From Shewanella abyssi (lineage in GTDB: Bacteria > Pseudomonadota > Gammaproteobacteria > Enterobacterales > Shewanellaceae): a stretch of DNA of 64,000 nt. The notes under the pieces were generated by a model. That model ran no database searches, was not told where the DNA came from, and worked only from the letters and a program-made list of their open reading frames with translations. The translations under genes and the position numbers were made by a program. The stretch's first letter is position 1, and every line of letters starts with the position of its first letter. The stretch spans positions 1-64,000 of the forward strand of contig NZ_JAKIKR010000022.1 in the NCBI RefSeq assembly GCF_023284025.1, read 5' to 3'. This document shows, piece after piece, positions 26,315 to 36,112 of the stretch.

Positions 26315-27532
26315 TTAGTTAGCTAATTCAATTTTGCTAAAGTCAATTTTGTTTTCTTTTGGTGAATGCTCAATAGCGGCCACTTTCTTATACTTAGTGG
26401 CTAAGATATAACCGAAGCAAGCCAATATCAGACCAATCGCTAGCGCACCTACCCACTGAATTTCTAGGAAATTTAGTTGGAACAATAAAGTCAGGCCACT
26501 CATCAATAGGATATTGCCGACGATGTATTTGGTCTTGCCAAAACGCTCAACTGTTAGGTTAAGGTTGTCGGTATAAAGGCGGATCAAGGAGTCGAGTGAG
26601 TTGACCACAAAAGTGATGCCCACCATGACCATGGCGAGGTTATAGAAACCTGTGGTGGCTATCTCATTGGCGCTGTAGTAATACAACACGGTAAACCACA
26701 CTGCGATTGGCAGTGACGGGAATACCATCATCGCTATCAGCACCTGGTAAGTTCGCATACCGCCAACAAAGCGTGAGGTAAACTGACCAATCATGATGCT
26801 CCAAGCAAACCACCAGAATAGATAGAATTCGTGGTAATCATTAATCGGTAATACAAAGTTGTGAATATTGCCAAAGTAGTCGCCAATCAATGCGAAGGTT
26901 GAGACAAATTCACCGATGCCGCTGCCGTCAGATAGGAAAGCGCCGGCCCACATAAGTCCGATCAAGCCGATAAATAACCAAGTACTGGCTAAGCTAAGAA
27001 TGCGTACATAACGAATGCTGGTGCTTGAGTAAACCGCTACTGCAATAATCACAAATACGATGAGATAGAAGCTGCTGACAATGGTTTCGCCGTCGCCCAT
27101 TTCGGGGAGGTACCAGGGTAAGTTGGTTAACAACAGGTATGCGGTAAAGGCACAGGTTCCAATAATCACTACGTTGTTAATAAACTTGATCAGCGGAATT
27201 TCGAAGAACTTCACTCTTGGTTCTATGACGCAAAAATAGAAACAGGTTAAAAAGTAAAATGCCCAGATTAGAAATGCCCAGAAGCCAAACTCAATCGCTA
27301 ATGGATTGGTAAAACCATATTCCGGACTGGCACCTAAATCGGCGTAACCAGCAAACTCTGTCAATGGGAACATGATCAGCCCCACATCTAAGCCTGAGGT
27401 AAATAAGATAGCGATAAAGGTAAAGGTACGCACTGGTGTAACACCAACACATTTCACATTACCCCAGCGATAAATGACAAAGGCGATGGCGGCAAAAGTA
27501 AATAATATCCCGATAGTAAGCCAAGTAGTCAT
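26315..27532 (-). CDS. BCCT-like transporter, probably choline or betaine (short form)
   Basis: A 405-residue inner-membrane carrier with about eleven to twelve hydrophobic helices. It resembles the betaine/carnitine/choline transporter family in helix pattern and in the aromatic segment FYLFWWFAWSIMIGQFTSRFVGG, which corresponds to the tryptophan-rich BCCT signature but is not an exact match. Typical BCCT proteins have 500-700 residues, so this one lacks the long termini. Next to betIBA it is likely to import choline or a related quaternary amine. Osmosensing through a long C-terminal tail, as in BetP, is not expected. It is first in an operon with the TorF porin. Confidence 0.72.
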   Translation of the reverse strand: MTTWLTIGILFTFAAIAFVIYRWGNVKCVGVTPVRTFTFIAILFTSGLDVGLIMFPLTEFAGYADLGASPEYGFTNPLAIEFGFWAFLIWAFYFLTCFYFCVIEPRVKFFEIPLIKFINNVVIIGTCAFTAYLLLTNLPWYLPEMGDGETIVSSFYLIVFVIIAVAVYSSTSIRYVRILSLASTWLFIGLIGLMWAGAFLSDGSGIGEFVSTFALIGDYFGNIHNFVLPINDYHEFYLFWWFAWSIMIGQFTSRFVGGMRTYQVLIAMMVFPSLPIAVWFTVLYYYSANEIATTGFYNLAMVMVGITFVVNSLDSLIRLYTDNLNLTVERFGKTKYIVGNILLMSGLTLLFQLNFLEIQWVGALAIGLILACFGYILATKYKKVAAIEHSPKENKIDFSKIELAN

Positions 27533-27603
27533 TATTGAGTTCCTAACTTATTCTTAAGGTAAAACATAGGTTTAAATCCTTTTCTTGTTTTGTAGTTACC
27601 AAC

Positions 27604-27668
27604 TTGCAGCCGATTTTTGGCTGCAAAAATCCCTCAAGCCTTAACTATCGTTTTAACGAAAGTTAAGG
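27604..27668. promoter_or_regulatory. Two stem-loops in the leader of the BCCT transporter gene
   Basis: Stem 1 (27604-27626) has arms TTGCAGCC / GGCTGCAA. Stem 2 (27639-27668) pairs CCTTAACT with AGTTAAGG and continues inward through TCGTT/AACGA. Both lie within 140 bp upstream of the transporter start on the minus strand. They could be a terminator pair for readthrough or a leader structure; no U tract on the minus strand settles this. Confidence 0.4.
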
Positions 27669-27734
27669 TTTGATAAATTAAACGTGGCGATTAAGACCAT
27701 TTAGCCCTACTTGGCTTAGGCTGGTCAGTTGCCC

Positions 27735-27996
27735 ATACCCATCCTACTTGAAAATGCTCGTTTCAGAGGCGTTGTGCCAGTTCAACTCTAGGCGCATTAA
27801 CGTAGTCAGGGTTATTCCCTTTTTAGTTATTGCAACAACGAAGTGAGCTTGCACAACGCCTTCTTCGATGGGTTTTAATAGGCTTTACTCAGTGTTACTG
27901 ATTTAACCAAGGGAATGACCATTCGCAGCAATCACTGCCTTGATTAAAGCCTATTAAACTCCCACTGAACCCTGCTTCTTCAGGTAAGATGGGTAT
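27735..27996. mobile_element. MITE-like palindromic element between betA and the BCCT gene
   Basis: The left end ATACCCATCCTACTTGAAAA and the right end, read as reverse complement, ATACCCATCTTACCTGAAGA form imperfect terminal inverted repeats. Inside, GTTTTAATAGGCTTTA (near 27878) and TAAAGCCTATTAAAC (near 27945) form a second inverted repeat. The first 80 bp (27735-27814) are a copy of the 79-bp unit at 63363-63441, there in reverse orientation, and 27816-27877 looks like a diverged inverted copy (shared GCGTTGTGC-AGCTCA). There is no coding capacity. The whole 568-bp gap 27533-28100 is non-coding. Confidence 0.72.
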
Positions 27997-28065
27997 TTAC
28001 CCAACGGTTTGAAGACGCAGCATATTGATTGCCGAGCATCTTCAGGTCGTTGGGGACATCGTATT

Positions 28066-28093
28066 AATTTGCCAATGGACCCGTTGGCAAATT
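28066..28093 (-). terminator. Hairpin after betA
   Basis: Perfect 10-bp arms AATTTGCCAA / TTGGCAAATT with an 8-nt loop, 7 bp after the betA stop on the minus strand. It has no strong U tract, so it may act as a terminator or as a 3'-end stabiliser. Confidence 0.6.
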
Positions 28094-28100
28094 AAACGCG

Positions 28101-29801
28101 CTATCTTGTTGGTGCCTTATTCCGCTGCTGCTGTTGCCAGTCATTAGCGGTAATAACGGCAGCACGACTTGGTGCAAGTGGTGCGTTACTCAAAATCAAG
28201 TCAGCTGCGCGTTCCGCTAACATGATGGTAGGTGAGTTTAAGTTGCCATTGGGAATGGTAGGAAATATTGAAGAATCAACCACTCTTAGGTTTTGTAATC
28301 CGTGTACTCGCGTTTGCGAGTCGACGACTGCCAGCGGATCTTCGCCCATCTTGCATGAGCATGATGGATGATAGGCGCTTTCAACTGAGCTTCTAACAAA
28401 GCTATCGATCTGTTCATCGGTTTCGACCGCGGTACCCGGTTGGATCTCTTCGCCGCGGTATTCATCCAGCGCAGGCTGATTGATGATCTCGCGAGTCAGG
28501 CGCACACAAGCGCGGAACCCTTCGATATCATCTTGATGGGATAGATAGTTAAACTGAATACTCGGTGCAACATGAGCATCCTTGGAAACCACTTTAACGC
28601 TCCCCCGGCTCTTAGGCTTGTTATGGCCAATATGCACTTGGAAGCCGTGACCTGCAAAGGCTTCTTTGCCGTCATAACGCATCGCTGCGGGTAAAAAGTG
28701 GTATTGAAGATCCGGCCACTCAAGCCCCGCTTTCGAGCGAATAAAGCCGCAAGACTCAAAGTGATTGGTCGCGCCAAGTCCTGACTTATTCAATATCCAG
28801 CGAGTACCAATAAACAACTTGCTGAGAGGGTCTATTTTGCCGTTAAGTGATATTGGCTTTAGGCATTTAAACTGGAAGTAAAACTCAAGGTGATCTTGCA
28901 GGTTCTCGCCAACACCAGGGAGTTCGTGAACCTGTTCAATGCCTGCACTTGCCAGTGTTTTTGCCGCGCCAACACCAGAGAGTTGCAGTATATGCGGTGA
29001 ACCGATAGAGCCTGCAGATAACACCACTTCTTTATTGGCATTAACTTCCACATGCTTACCTTTGCGCTCAAAGTGAACACCAACCGCTTTTTTGCTCTCA
29101 CCAGCTTTGGTTGAAAACAGCACCTTGTGCACTAAAGCATGGGTGATAACGGTGAGGTTTTCACGCTTCATTGCCGGCCTTAAGTAGGCGTTAGATGTAG
29201 ACCAGCGCACCCCATTTTTAATGGTCATGTGCATTGGGCCAAAGCCTTCTTGCTGGGCACCGTTATAGTCTGCCGTTGCCAGATAACCCGCATCAACACC
29301 CGCATCGACAAAGGCTTGGTATAGTGGGTTTTTCATGTTGTTGCCGTTATTGACCGCTAAAGGTCCGTCAACACCACGATAGTCATCTGTCCCAAAAGAC
29401 CAGTTTTCAGCTTTTTTGAAATAGGGCAGGCAATGGGCATAATCCCAATCCTTGGCACCAGTCTGCTGCCATTCATCAAAATCACGCGCATGGCCACGTA
29501 CATAGACCATGCCGTTAATCGATGACGAGCCGCCCAATACTTTACCCCGTGGGCAATGCATACGGCGATTATCAAGATGTGGCTCTGCTTCAGTTTCAAA
29601 CTGCCAAGCATACTTAGCCGTATTCATTGGAATAGAAAGGGCCGTCGGCATCTGAATAAAGATGCTCTTATCGCTACCACCGGTTTCCAGTAACAATACC
29701 TTGTTACTGGGATCTGCCGATAAACGGTTAGCCAGCACACAACCAGCGCTGCCTGCACCGACAATAATGTAATCGTATTCTGAGTTATTAGATTGGGTCA
29801 T
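28101..29801 (-). CDS. betA: Choline dehydrogenase
   Basis: GMC-family flavoprotein that oxidises choline to betaine aldehyde, and the aldehyde further, at the inner membrane with electrons passed to the respiratory chain. It has 566 residues. The FAD-binding motif [19 protein letters not shown] is at the N-terminus. The GMC signatures [26 protein letters not shown] and [15 protein letters not shown], and the C-terminal active-site region [10 protein letters not shown] with [17 protein letters not shown], are intact. Third gene of betI-betB-betA, 9 bp after betB. A hairpin follows the stop. Confidence 0.96.
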   Translation of the reverse strand: MTQSNNSEYDYIIVGAGSAGCVLANRLSADPSNKVLLLETGGSDKSIFIQMPTALSIPMNTAKYAWQFETEAEPHLDNRRMHCPRGKVLGGSSSINGMVYVRGHARDFDEWQQTGAKDWDYAHCLPYFKKAENWSFGTDDYRGVDGPLAVNNGNNMKNPLYQAFVDAGVDAGYLATADYNGAQQEGFGPMHMTIKNGVRWSTSNAYLRPAMKRENLTVITHALVHKVLFSTKAGESKKAVGVHFERKGKHVEVNANKEVVLSAGSIGSPHILQLSGVGAAKTLASAGIEQVHELPGVGENLQDHLEFYFQFKCLKPISLNGKIDPLSKLFIGTRWILNKSGLGATNHFESCGFIRSKAGLEWPDLQYHFLPAAMRYDGKEAFAGHGFQVHIGHNKPKSRGSVKVVSKDAHVAPSIQFNYLSHQDDIEGFRACVRLTREIINQPALDEYRGEEIQPGTAVETDEQIDSFVRSSVESAYHPSCSCKMGEDPLAVVDSQTRVHGLQNLRVVDSSIFPTIPNGNLNSPTIMLAERAADLILSNAPLAPSRAAVITANDWQQQQRNKAPTR

Positions 29802-29810
29802 GTTAGCTCC

Positions 29811-31274
29811 TTAAAATGGACTTTCAAGAGGCTGCATACCAACATATACGGCTTTGATTTGGGTGTAAGCTTTGAGTGTTTCGCTGCCATTTTCACGGCC
29901 AATACCAGACATCTTGTATCCGCCTACTGGCATTTCAGCCGGTGAAGCGCCATAGGCATTAATCCAGCAAATACCCGCCTGCATCTGATGAATAACGCGA
30001 TGGGCGCGAGTAATGTCTTGGGTAAATACCCCCGCGGCTAAGCCTAAGCGGGTGTCATTGGCGCGGCGAATAACTTCATCTTCATCGCTAAAAGGCAGTA
30101 CTGACATTACTGGGCCAAAGATCTCTTCTTTGCTCAGGGTCATTTCATCGGTGCATTGACCAAAAATAGTCGGTGCAACAAAGTAACCGTTAGGGCTGTT
30201 GTCAGGGGTGAGTGCGTGACCCCCGCTGAGTAGCTCGGCGCCTTCACTCTTGCCAATTTCAATAAGGCTAAGCACTCTTTGCTGATGTGCTTTTGAAATT
30301 AGTGCGCCAAAGTTAGTCTGTGGATCCATAGGATCGCCACAAACAATGTTGTCCCTGGTGCGTTGCAGTAGCTTCTCTATAAAGCGAGGGTAGATATCTT
30401 GCTGCACAAACACTCGGGTGCCGTTAGTACAGATCTCGCCTTGGGTATAGAAGTTCCCCAGCATGGCGGCTGAAACAGCGTTGTCGATATCGGCGTCATT
30501 AAAGATAATGAGCGGTGATTTTCCGCCAAGTTCCATGGTGACATCTTTAAGTGAACTTGCCGCTGCGGCCATCACTTTTTTACCGGTGCCGACTTCACCA
30601 GTGAAAGACACTTTGGCAATGTCTTCATGGTGAGTAAGCCAGGCGCCGACGCGGCCGTCACCTTGTACCACGTTAAATACACCATCGGGTACGCCAGCGG
30701 CGCTAAAAATTTCAGCCAGCTTTAATGCGCCGAGTGGGGTTTCTTCCGATGGCTTAAAGATCATCACATTACCGCAAGCAAGCGCAGGCGCTGACTTCCA
30801 GCATGCTATCTGTAACGGGTAGTTCCAGGCGCCAATACCGGCGCAAATGCCCAGAGGCTCGCGGCGAGTGTAATAAAAATCATCGCCAACGCTTTGTTGA
30901 TTGCCTTCGATACTTGGGGCGAGTCCGGCAAAGAATTCAATAGAGTCAGCACCGGTAACAACATCAACCACAGAGGCTTCTTGCCATGGCTTACCCGTAT
31001 CTTGTACTTCAATGGCGGCAAGCTCATCATTGCGTTCTCGAAGTAGGGCAACGGCTCTAAGCAAGATGCGGCTACGTTCTATAGCGGTCATTTTTGACCA
31101 AGTTTCAAAACCTAATTTGGCACTTTTAATGGCGGCTTGTTGGATCTTCTCATCGGCGACTTCGACTAAATAGCTCACTTCTCCATTGGCTGGATTGATG
31201 ACTTCAAAGGTTTCGCCTGTTTCATTGGAGAGCGCTTGCCCGTGGACGTAATTGGGGTAAACAACTAATGACAT
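29811..31274 (-). CDS. betB: Betaine aldehyde dehydrogenase
   Basis: NAD(P)-dependent aldehyde dehydrogenase converting betaine aldehyde to glycine betaine, an osmoprotectant. It has 487 residues. The family motifs are present: the cofactor-binding segment [17 protein letters not shown], the catalytic glutamate in [13 protein letters not shown], the catalytic cysteine in [16 protein letters not shown], and [12 protein letters not shown]. Its start overlaps the betI stop by 10 nt and betA follows after 9 bp, which shows one transcript for the three genes. Confidence 0.96.
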   Translation of the reverse strand: MSLVVYPNYVHGQALSNETGETFEVINPANGEVSYLVEVADEKIQQAAIKSAKLGFETWSKMTAIERSRILLRAVALLRERNDELAAIEVQDTGKPWQEASVVDVVTGADSIEFFAGLAPSIEGNQQSVGDDFYYTRREPLGICAGIGAWNYPLQIACWKSAPALACGNVMIFKPSEETPLGALKLAEIFSAAGVPDGVFNVVQGDGRVGAWLTHHEDIAKVSFTGEVGTGKKVMAAAASSLKDVTMELGGKSPLIIFNDADIDNAVSAAMLGNFYTQGEICTNGTRVFVQQDIYPRFIEKLLQRTRDNIVCGDPMDPQTNFGALISKAHQQRVLSLIEIGKSEGAELLSGGHALTPDNSPNGYFVAPTIFGQCTDEMTLSKEEIFGPVMSVLPFSDEDEVIRRANDTRLGLAAGVFTQDITRAHRVIHQMQAGICWINAYGASPAEMPVGGYKMSGIGRENGSETLKAYTQIKAVYVGMQPLESPF

Positions 31275-31870
31275 CGATTTGCTCCGTACTGCATGATAAC
31301 GGCCTCGATAAAGGCTTTACATAATATTTGGGCCTGTTCGAACTCTTTCGCTGGTGAATGACTTAATGCACTGCGTAACCAAAAGCCATCGATCATCGCA
31401 GCGGTCTGTTTCGCAGCCGCGGTGGCATCATCCTGGGGAAGTAGTTTTTTAAAAGAGAACAAAAGGTTGCTGTATAAACGTTGACTGTTGATATGTTGCA
31501 ATCTAGCCAGTCCTGGCTGGTGCATCGCTTGCGACCAAAAGCTTAACCAGGTTTTTGTAGCCGGTCGAGAGCGTTGTAGCTCGGTAAAGTTGGCTTCAAC
31601 AATCGCGTGCAATCTGGCCAGTGGCAGCAGTTCCTTATCTGCTGTGCGACTCAATAAGGCTTGTTTAAGCTGATCGAGTAGATATTTTTGCGTCGCCTCG
31701 ATTAACCCCTGTTTGCCGCCAAAGTAATGACTAATCAGTCCCGATGATAATCCTGCCAAGCCACTAATGGTATTGATGGTGGTGTTGTGCAAACCATGAC
31801 GCTCAACAGAGACTAATGTAGCGTCTATGAGCTGCTGCTGTCGGACTGTTTTCATTGATGGGCGCGGCAT
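31265..31870 (-). CDS. betI: Choline-responsive TetR-family repressor BetI
   Basis: A 201-residue repressor of the bet genes, relieved by choline. The N-terminal TetR helix-turn-helix is clear: [15 protein letters not shown], then [29 protein letters not shown], a pattern specific for BetI ([12 protein letters not shown]). The remainder is the helical ligand-binding domain. First gene of the operon, overlapping betB by 10 nt. A perfect 20-bp palindrome lies 66 bp upstream of the start and is the likely operator. Confidence 0.94.
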   Translation of the reverse strand: MPRPSMKTVRQQQLIDATLVSVERHGLHNTTINTISGLAGLSSGLISHYFGGKQGLIEATQKYLLDQLKQALLSRTADKELLPLARLHAIVEANFTELQRSRPATKTWLSFWSQAMHQPGLARLQHINSQRLYSNLLFSFKKLLPQDDATAAAKQTAAMIDGFWLRSALSHSPAKEFEQAQILCKAFIEAVIMQYGANRCH

Positions 31871-31935
31871 AAAAGAGGGGATCCTGAGTACGATTCTTAT
31901 TAGTTATATTGTTAGCGACTTTGTACGTTTAATTG

Positions 31936-31955
31936 TTAATTGAACGTTCAATTAA
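31936..31955. promoter_or_regulatory. BetI-like operator
   Basis: Perfect 20-bp palindrome with half-site TTAATTGAAC. The core ATTGAACGTTCAAT resembles known BetI boxes as I recall them. Located 66 bp upstream of the betI start, the position of an autoregulatory operator. No other gene starts within 550 bp on the other side. Confidence 0.75.
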
Positions 31956-32526
31956 TAACAACTCTAATGGTTAGAGCTGTAACTATCAACCTTTATTAAA
32001 GTTTGCGACTTGTGTCACAGATTTAATTCGTCGACTTATGCTTGGGGCGGTCTATCCGCAAGTGGTTGTTTAATAACAAACAAAATAAGCATCTGATAAT
32101 TGTCCAAAACAGATAAATTAGCGATAAATAAAGTTAGAGCAAAAATTAGTTTCAGCCGTAATCTTTCGCTGATTTTTAGGTTTGGACTAAATTGCGAATT
32201 GGCCGCTTGGAAGCGATATCAATGCTAGTGAGTATTTTCTGGGGCGCTATAGCGAGTCGACATCAACTCGTCTTGCTAGTTTGGTTGGATGTGGGAGGTG
32301 TTATTAACGATGGCAGCTATTGAGTTCAAAGCGGGTTGCTGTCGTGCAGTTAATTAACAAATGTAACATTTCACTTACAATTGGTTTGAATAAAGTATAC
32401 AGTATCCTCGACGTTGGAAGTTGATCACTTCCGTAAGTGAGAAAACATCTCAATCATCAAAATACTAATTATAAGTCTGAATAATCAATAGACCTTGTAA
32501 ACAAATTACACGTTAAGGAAGACTCA
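31956..32526. other. Long non-coding region between bet operator and metalloprotease gene
   Basis: About 570 bp without a supported gene. Near its end are small inverted repeats (GGAAGT...ACTTCC near 32415-32431, overlapped by CACTT...AAGTG) and a weak promoter-like pair TTACAA / TACAGT with 17-bp spacing near 32375-32405, about 120 bp upstream of the protease start. I see nothing in the part 31960-32360. Confidence 0.35.
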
Positions 32527-35340
32527 ATGAACATCCGTTTTATTGGATTAATGGCCGCAACCCTGCCATTGCTATCGTATGCTGGAGATACCTTTCAAGC
32601 AGACTTAAATGGAGCAAAGCCATCCAGTTCAACAGCGATTAGCTGTGGTACTGATGACAATGGCCAGCTTTGGCAATCTAGCAACTTCACTCCCCAACAA
32701 CTTCAAAGGTTGGATGCAAAAAAAGCTGGGCTTGATATAGCTAAAAGCTCTGTGGCACAGTTGAATGCTGTCGACCCGATGGCAGCTGAAAATCGCTACT
32801 ACATTCCGGTTGTTGTGCATGTATATGGTCAAGACATACATAACTGTAGCGAAGGTGACGATACTTACACTTGCGTCACTGACGAAACCCTTATTGATGC
32901 ACTTAATAAAACCAACGGGGACATACAGGGTCTTAACACTCTTGATGGGCCGATACTTGAACAGTTTCAGGATATTCGAAGCAATCTCAACGTAGAATTT
33001 GTGCTGGCAAAGCTTGACCCAGATGGCAATCCCACCAACGGCATAATCCGTCATAACGACGGCTTGATCTCAGGTTATGGTGATGAAGATATAGCGGACG
33101 TTAATGCGGCGATTGCTGCAGATGCTTGGGACAATTACAAGTACATGAACGTGTATATCCAGCATGACTTGTATAATGATGGCGACAAAACCAATTCCGG
33201 TCTAGCTTTTTATCCATCGGTAGACATGTCAGACAAAAATCTTGCTCGCGTGGTTTACAATGGTGCCTATCTCGGCACAAATGCCGAAGTAATAGGCGGT
33301 GAGCGTTACCTGGCCCATGGTGAAAACTTTCGCTCAGTACTGACTCACGAATTTGGCCATTGGTTAAATCTAAAGCACATCTTTTGGGGTGGTAGTTGTT
33401 CTCCTGAAGATGCGCTTTTTTGTGGCTTATCTGGCGATAATATTTGCGATACCCCACAATTGGAATCGAGTGATACACAAGACAATTATCCAAATTGTCT
33501 TGGTGAAAAAACCAATACCGAAAACTTTATGCATTACTCCGACAACTACGCCATGTTCACCCTAGATCAGAATAAGCGTACTACGGCGGCGCTGCATCAC
33601 CCTGCACGGCGCACATTGTGGAGTGACGATAACTTAATCGCCACTGGTCTAGGTGAGTTTGCCGCTATCGGTGAACATGAATGGGACGGCAGTGGTTTGG
33701 ATGAACTGCCTGAGGGAACACTGTTGTTTGAGGCAACGGAACTCGCTGCTGATAAAGGCAGCATCACACATTACCCAATTGTCGTTGATGAGAGTGTTGA
33801 ATTGCTAGCTGTCTTCTTAGACAACTATACACAAGACCCTGACATGTACGTTCGTTTTGGTACTGAAGCAGTTTTAGGTGACGATGATAATTGGACCACT
33901 GACTTTACCTCTTTTTCCGCTGTTGGCAGCCCAGAATTTGTTAAAGTTTTTGCGCCTAATCCAGGCACGTATTATGCGACCGTGCATGCTTTTAGTGAGT
34001 ACTCAAACGCTCGAATACGTATTGTTGCTTTGGAGGACCCGACCCTCTGTGAAGGTTGTACTCGAGTAAAACTGCTAACTGAAGACATTCAAGCCAACAA
34101 TGGCGATGATCCGAAACTCTACGAATTCACCATACCAGAAGCTGCGATTCGCGTTAACTTTCAAATTCCTAACGGCTACGATGGCGATCCAGATATGGCC
34201 GTTAAAATGGGCGCGGGCGTGACCATGGAAGAAGATGGTAACGATTGCATGCCTTGGTCTGCTCCAGGCATTCTGGAAGACTGTGATTTTAATGAACTCG
34301 CACTCGATTCCGGCGGTGAGCTTGTCGTGCCAGCGGCTGAAGTTGGCGGTCTATACAGTGTCATGATTGATCCATTTTTAGATTACAGTGGTGCTAAACT
34401 TCTTGTCACATACGACCTACCTTGGTCTGAAATGCCGATTGCCAATGCCAATGGTCCGTACATTGGCCTTGACGCTGGCGAAGATAAAGACGATATAAGC
34501 TTTAGTAGCGCGGGTTCAAGTTATGCCGCTGGTACCATTGAAAGCTATTTGTGGGATTTTGGAGACGGTAGCGAGGCTAGCGAAGAAAGTAATCCACTGC
34601 ACAGTTACCGATATGCAGGGGTATATACCGCTATGTTATCGGTAACCAATAACTTAGGTGCTACTCGCGTCTCTACCGCGCAAGTAACAGTAGCGGCTTC
34701 AAAACCTGCAACGGCTCATATCGACGTTGCTGCCAATGCTGCAACTGGTGAGGCGGTTGCATTTTCAAGTGAGAGCACTCAAGCGGGAGATGCTGAGATA
34801 GTGTCTTATCTGTGGGAATTTGCTGACGGTTCGAGCTCAGATGAGCCAAACCCTATTCATTACTTTGCCGTTGCGGGAGAGTATGAGGTGAATTTAAAGG
34901 TTACCGATAAAAAAGGTAATCAAGGGGTTGCGAATACAGAGGTTACAATCACTGAAGCGAATGTGAAACCTGTTGCCCAAATAGATGGCCCTTATGCGGC
35001 AGCTCCGGCAGAGACTATTAGCTTTAATAGTGATGAATCTACCGACAGTGACGGCGAAATAGTTGCCTACTTGTGGAATTTTGGTGATGGAACAAGCAGT
35101 GACGAAGCTAACCCTAGTCATGCTTATTCTGCAGCAGGTGGTTACATGGTGTCGCTTACTATTACTGACAACGATGGCACAACAGGTGTCATTCACAGTA
35201 TTGCAGTAATAACAGCACCTACACCTACACCGATAGCAGAACCTACAAAGAGTGATAATGATTCAGGCGGTACTACTGGATTGTTAAGCTTAATTGGTTT
35301 GTCTTTGATAATGTTACGTCGACGATTAACCATAAAGTAA
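32527..35340 (+). CDS. Secreted M43-like zinc metalloprotease with PKD repeats and GlyGly-CTERM-like tail
   Basis: A 937-residue exported protease. A signal peptide (about 1-20, ending LLSYAGD) and a propeptide-like region precede the catalytic domain. The extended zinc motif HEFGHWLNLKH (HExxHxxGxxH, near residue 274) followed by the family pattern CxxxxxxICDTPQ and a conserved ENFMHYSDN Met-turn identifies a pappalysin-type M43 enzyme. Two prepeptidase-like beta domains follow (about 390-640). Three PKD domains carry WDFGDG (near 675), WEFADG (near 763) and WNFGDG (near 849). The C-terminus has GG, a hydrophobic helix (LLSLIGLSLIML) and RRR, a GlyGly-CTERM-like tail processed by rhombosortase. 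RBS AAGGAAG lies 6 nt upstream. Confidence 0.88.
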   Translation: MNIRFIGLMAATLPLLSYAGDTFQADLNGAKPSSSTAISCGTDDNGQLWQSSNFTPQQLQRLDAKKAGLDIAKSSVAQLNAVDPMAAENRYYIPVVVHVYGQDIHNCSEGDDTYTCVTDETLIDALNKTNGDIQGLNTLDGPILEQFQDIRSNLNVEFVLAKLDPDGNPTNGIIRHNDGLISGYGDEDIADVNAAIAADAWDNYKYMNVYIQHDLYNDGDKTNSGLAFYPSVDMSDKNLARVVYNGAYLGTNAEVIGGERYLAHGENFRSVLTHEFGHWLNLKHIFWGGSCSPEDALFCGLSGDNICDTPQLESSDTQDNYPNCLGEKTNTENFMHYSDNYAMFTLDQNKRTTAALHHPARRTLWSDDNLIATGLGEFAAIGEHEWDGSGLDELPEGTLLFEATELAADKGSITHYPIVVDESVELLAVFLDNYTQDPDMYVRFGTEAVLGDDDNWTTDFTSFSAVGSPEFVKVFAPNPGTYYATVHAFSEYSNARIRIVALEDPTLCEGCTRVKLLTEDIQANNGDDPKLYEFTIPEAAIRVNFQIPNGYDGDPDMAVKMGAGVTMEEDGNDCMPWSAPGILEDCDFNELALDSGGELVVPAAEVGGLYSVMIDPFLDYSGAKLLVTYDLPWSEMPIANANGPYIGLDAGEDKDDISFSSAGSSYAAGTIESYLWDFGDGSEASEESNPLHSYRYAGVYTAMLSVTNNLGATRVSTAQVTVAASKPATAHIDVAANAATGEAVAFSSESTQAGDAEIVSYLWEFADGSSSDEPNPIHYFAVAGEYEVNLKVTDKKGNQGVANTEVTITEANVKPVAQIDGPYAAAPAETISFNSDESTDSDGEIVAYLWNFGDGTSSDEANPSHAYSAAGGYMVSLTITDNDGTTGVIHSIAVITAPTPTPIAEPTKSDNDSGGTTGLLSLIGLSLIMLRRRLTIK

Positions 35341-35355
35341 CGAGTTCTAATCAGA

Positions 35356-35383
35356 ATGGGTGAGGTTTTTTACCTCACCCATT
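35356..35383 (+). terminator. Terminator after the metalloprotease gene
   Basis: Stem ATGGGTGAGG(T) / (A)CCTCACCCAT around a T-rich loop, followed by TTTTAT, 15 bp after the stop. A strong, near-perfect 10-bp stem. Confidence 0.82.
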
Positions 35384-35476
35384 TTATAATAAGCTTTAAA
35401 TGGTGAGATAAAACCGCTGCATATAGCAAAGTAAAACATGGTCAGATAGTTAGGTTGTTGAGCTATAGGGGGGACA

Positions 35477-35580
35477 GCATTTTTCAAATAGTTGTCTGTA
35501 TATGCAAGTAGGCCAGACACCAAGTTGCTACCTCAAGACCACTTTCATGAATAAAGTCGCAAATTCAACCTCTTAAAATG
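35477..35580 (+). mobile_element. Relic of the transposase element 3' end
   Basis: About 100 bp matching the last codons and 3' flank of the transposase at 22472-23449: TTTTCAAATAGTTGT-TGTATATGCAAGTAG corresponds to the last 10 codons, and ACCTCAAGACCACTT to the flank at 23464-23482. The stop codon region is altered (GTAGGC in place of GTAGAC, and no TAG). The rest of the gene is absent. Confidence 0.75.
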
Positions 35581-36112
35581 TTTGTACTCCTTACCTCTCT
35601 GCTTTTTCAAGTTCATCCGCTGCGACGATGTTGAAGCAAACCAGTCATGAACTCGCGTAAACTAGCCACTTGGTTGCAGTTTTTAGCGCGCGAGATTCTA
35701 TTGCTATTTAGAACACCTGTAGTGGCATATTTAGCGCTAGTTACGCGACGAAGTTCACGTTTACCCTGGCCGAGATTGAGACTTAGCAGGCGATACCTTG
35801 GATTAAACGAACTTAGTTGTTCTCTTTTTTGTGGAAGTTAGCGCCTCTATCACACTCATTGTTTGGTTCTACTCGTATAATTTTTTGGTTCTATTCGCAT
35901 ATTAGTTATCTTGAGTTGGTTATAGCCTCTGCTTATTTGCAGCAGCATTAGACGGTAACTTACCGATAGTGGTTAAGTAGGTACTTATTTAGCACGCTTA
36001 AGCTGCTAGACTTTTTATTAATGTATTCTTTATCTTCTTTTAACCCTAAACAGGGATCTAAAGAATGAAACATGTATCAATTGATATACCAATTAACAGG
36101 ATGATAGATTCA
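35581..36112. other. Non-coding leader region of the nucleoside hydrolase gene
   Basis: About 530 bp without a supported gene. It contains an imperfect direct repeat TTTGGTTCTACTCGTATAA / TTTGGTTCTATTCGCATAT at 35862 and 35884 (22-bp period, two helical turns), which could be a regulator site. A possible 64-codon frame at 35647 lacks a ribosome-binding site and looks random. Confidence 0.35.

Noticed and set aside
32629..33054. Antisense 141-codon frame inside the metalloprotease gene
   Set aside because: The opposite strand has a complete, motif-supported protease; the antisense frame has no signals.
35647..35841. 64-codon frame after the transposase relic
   Set aside because: No ribosome-binding site, composition looks random, and no family resemblance.
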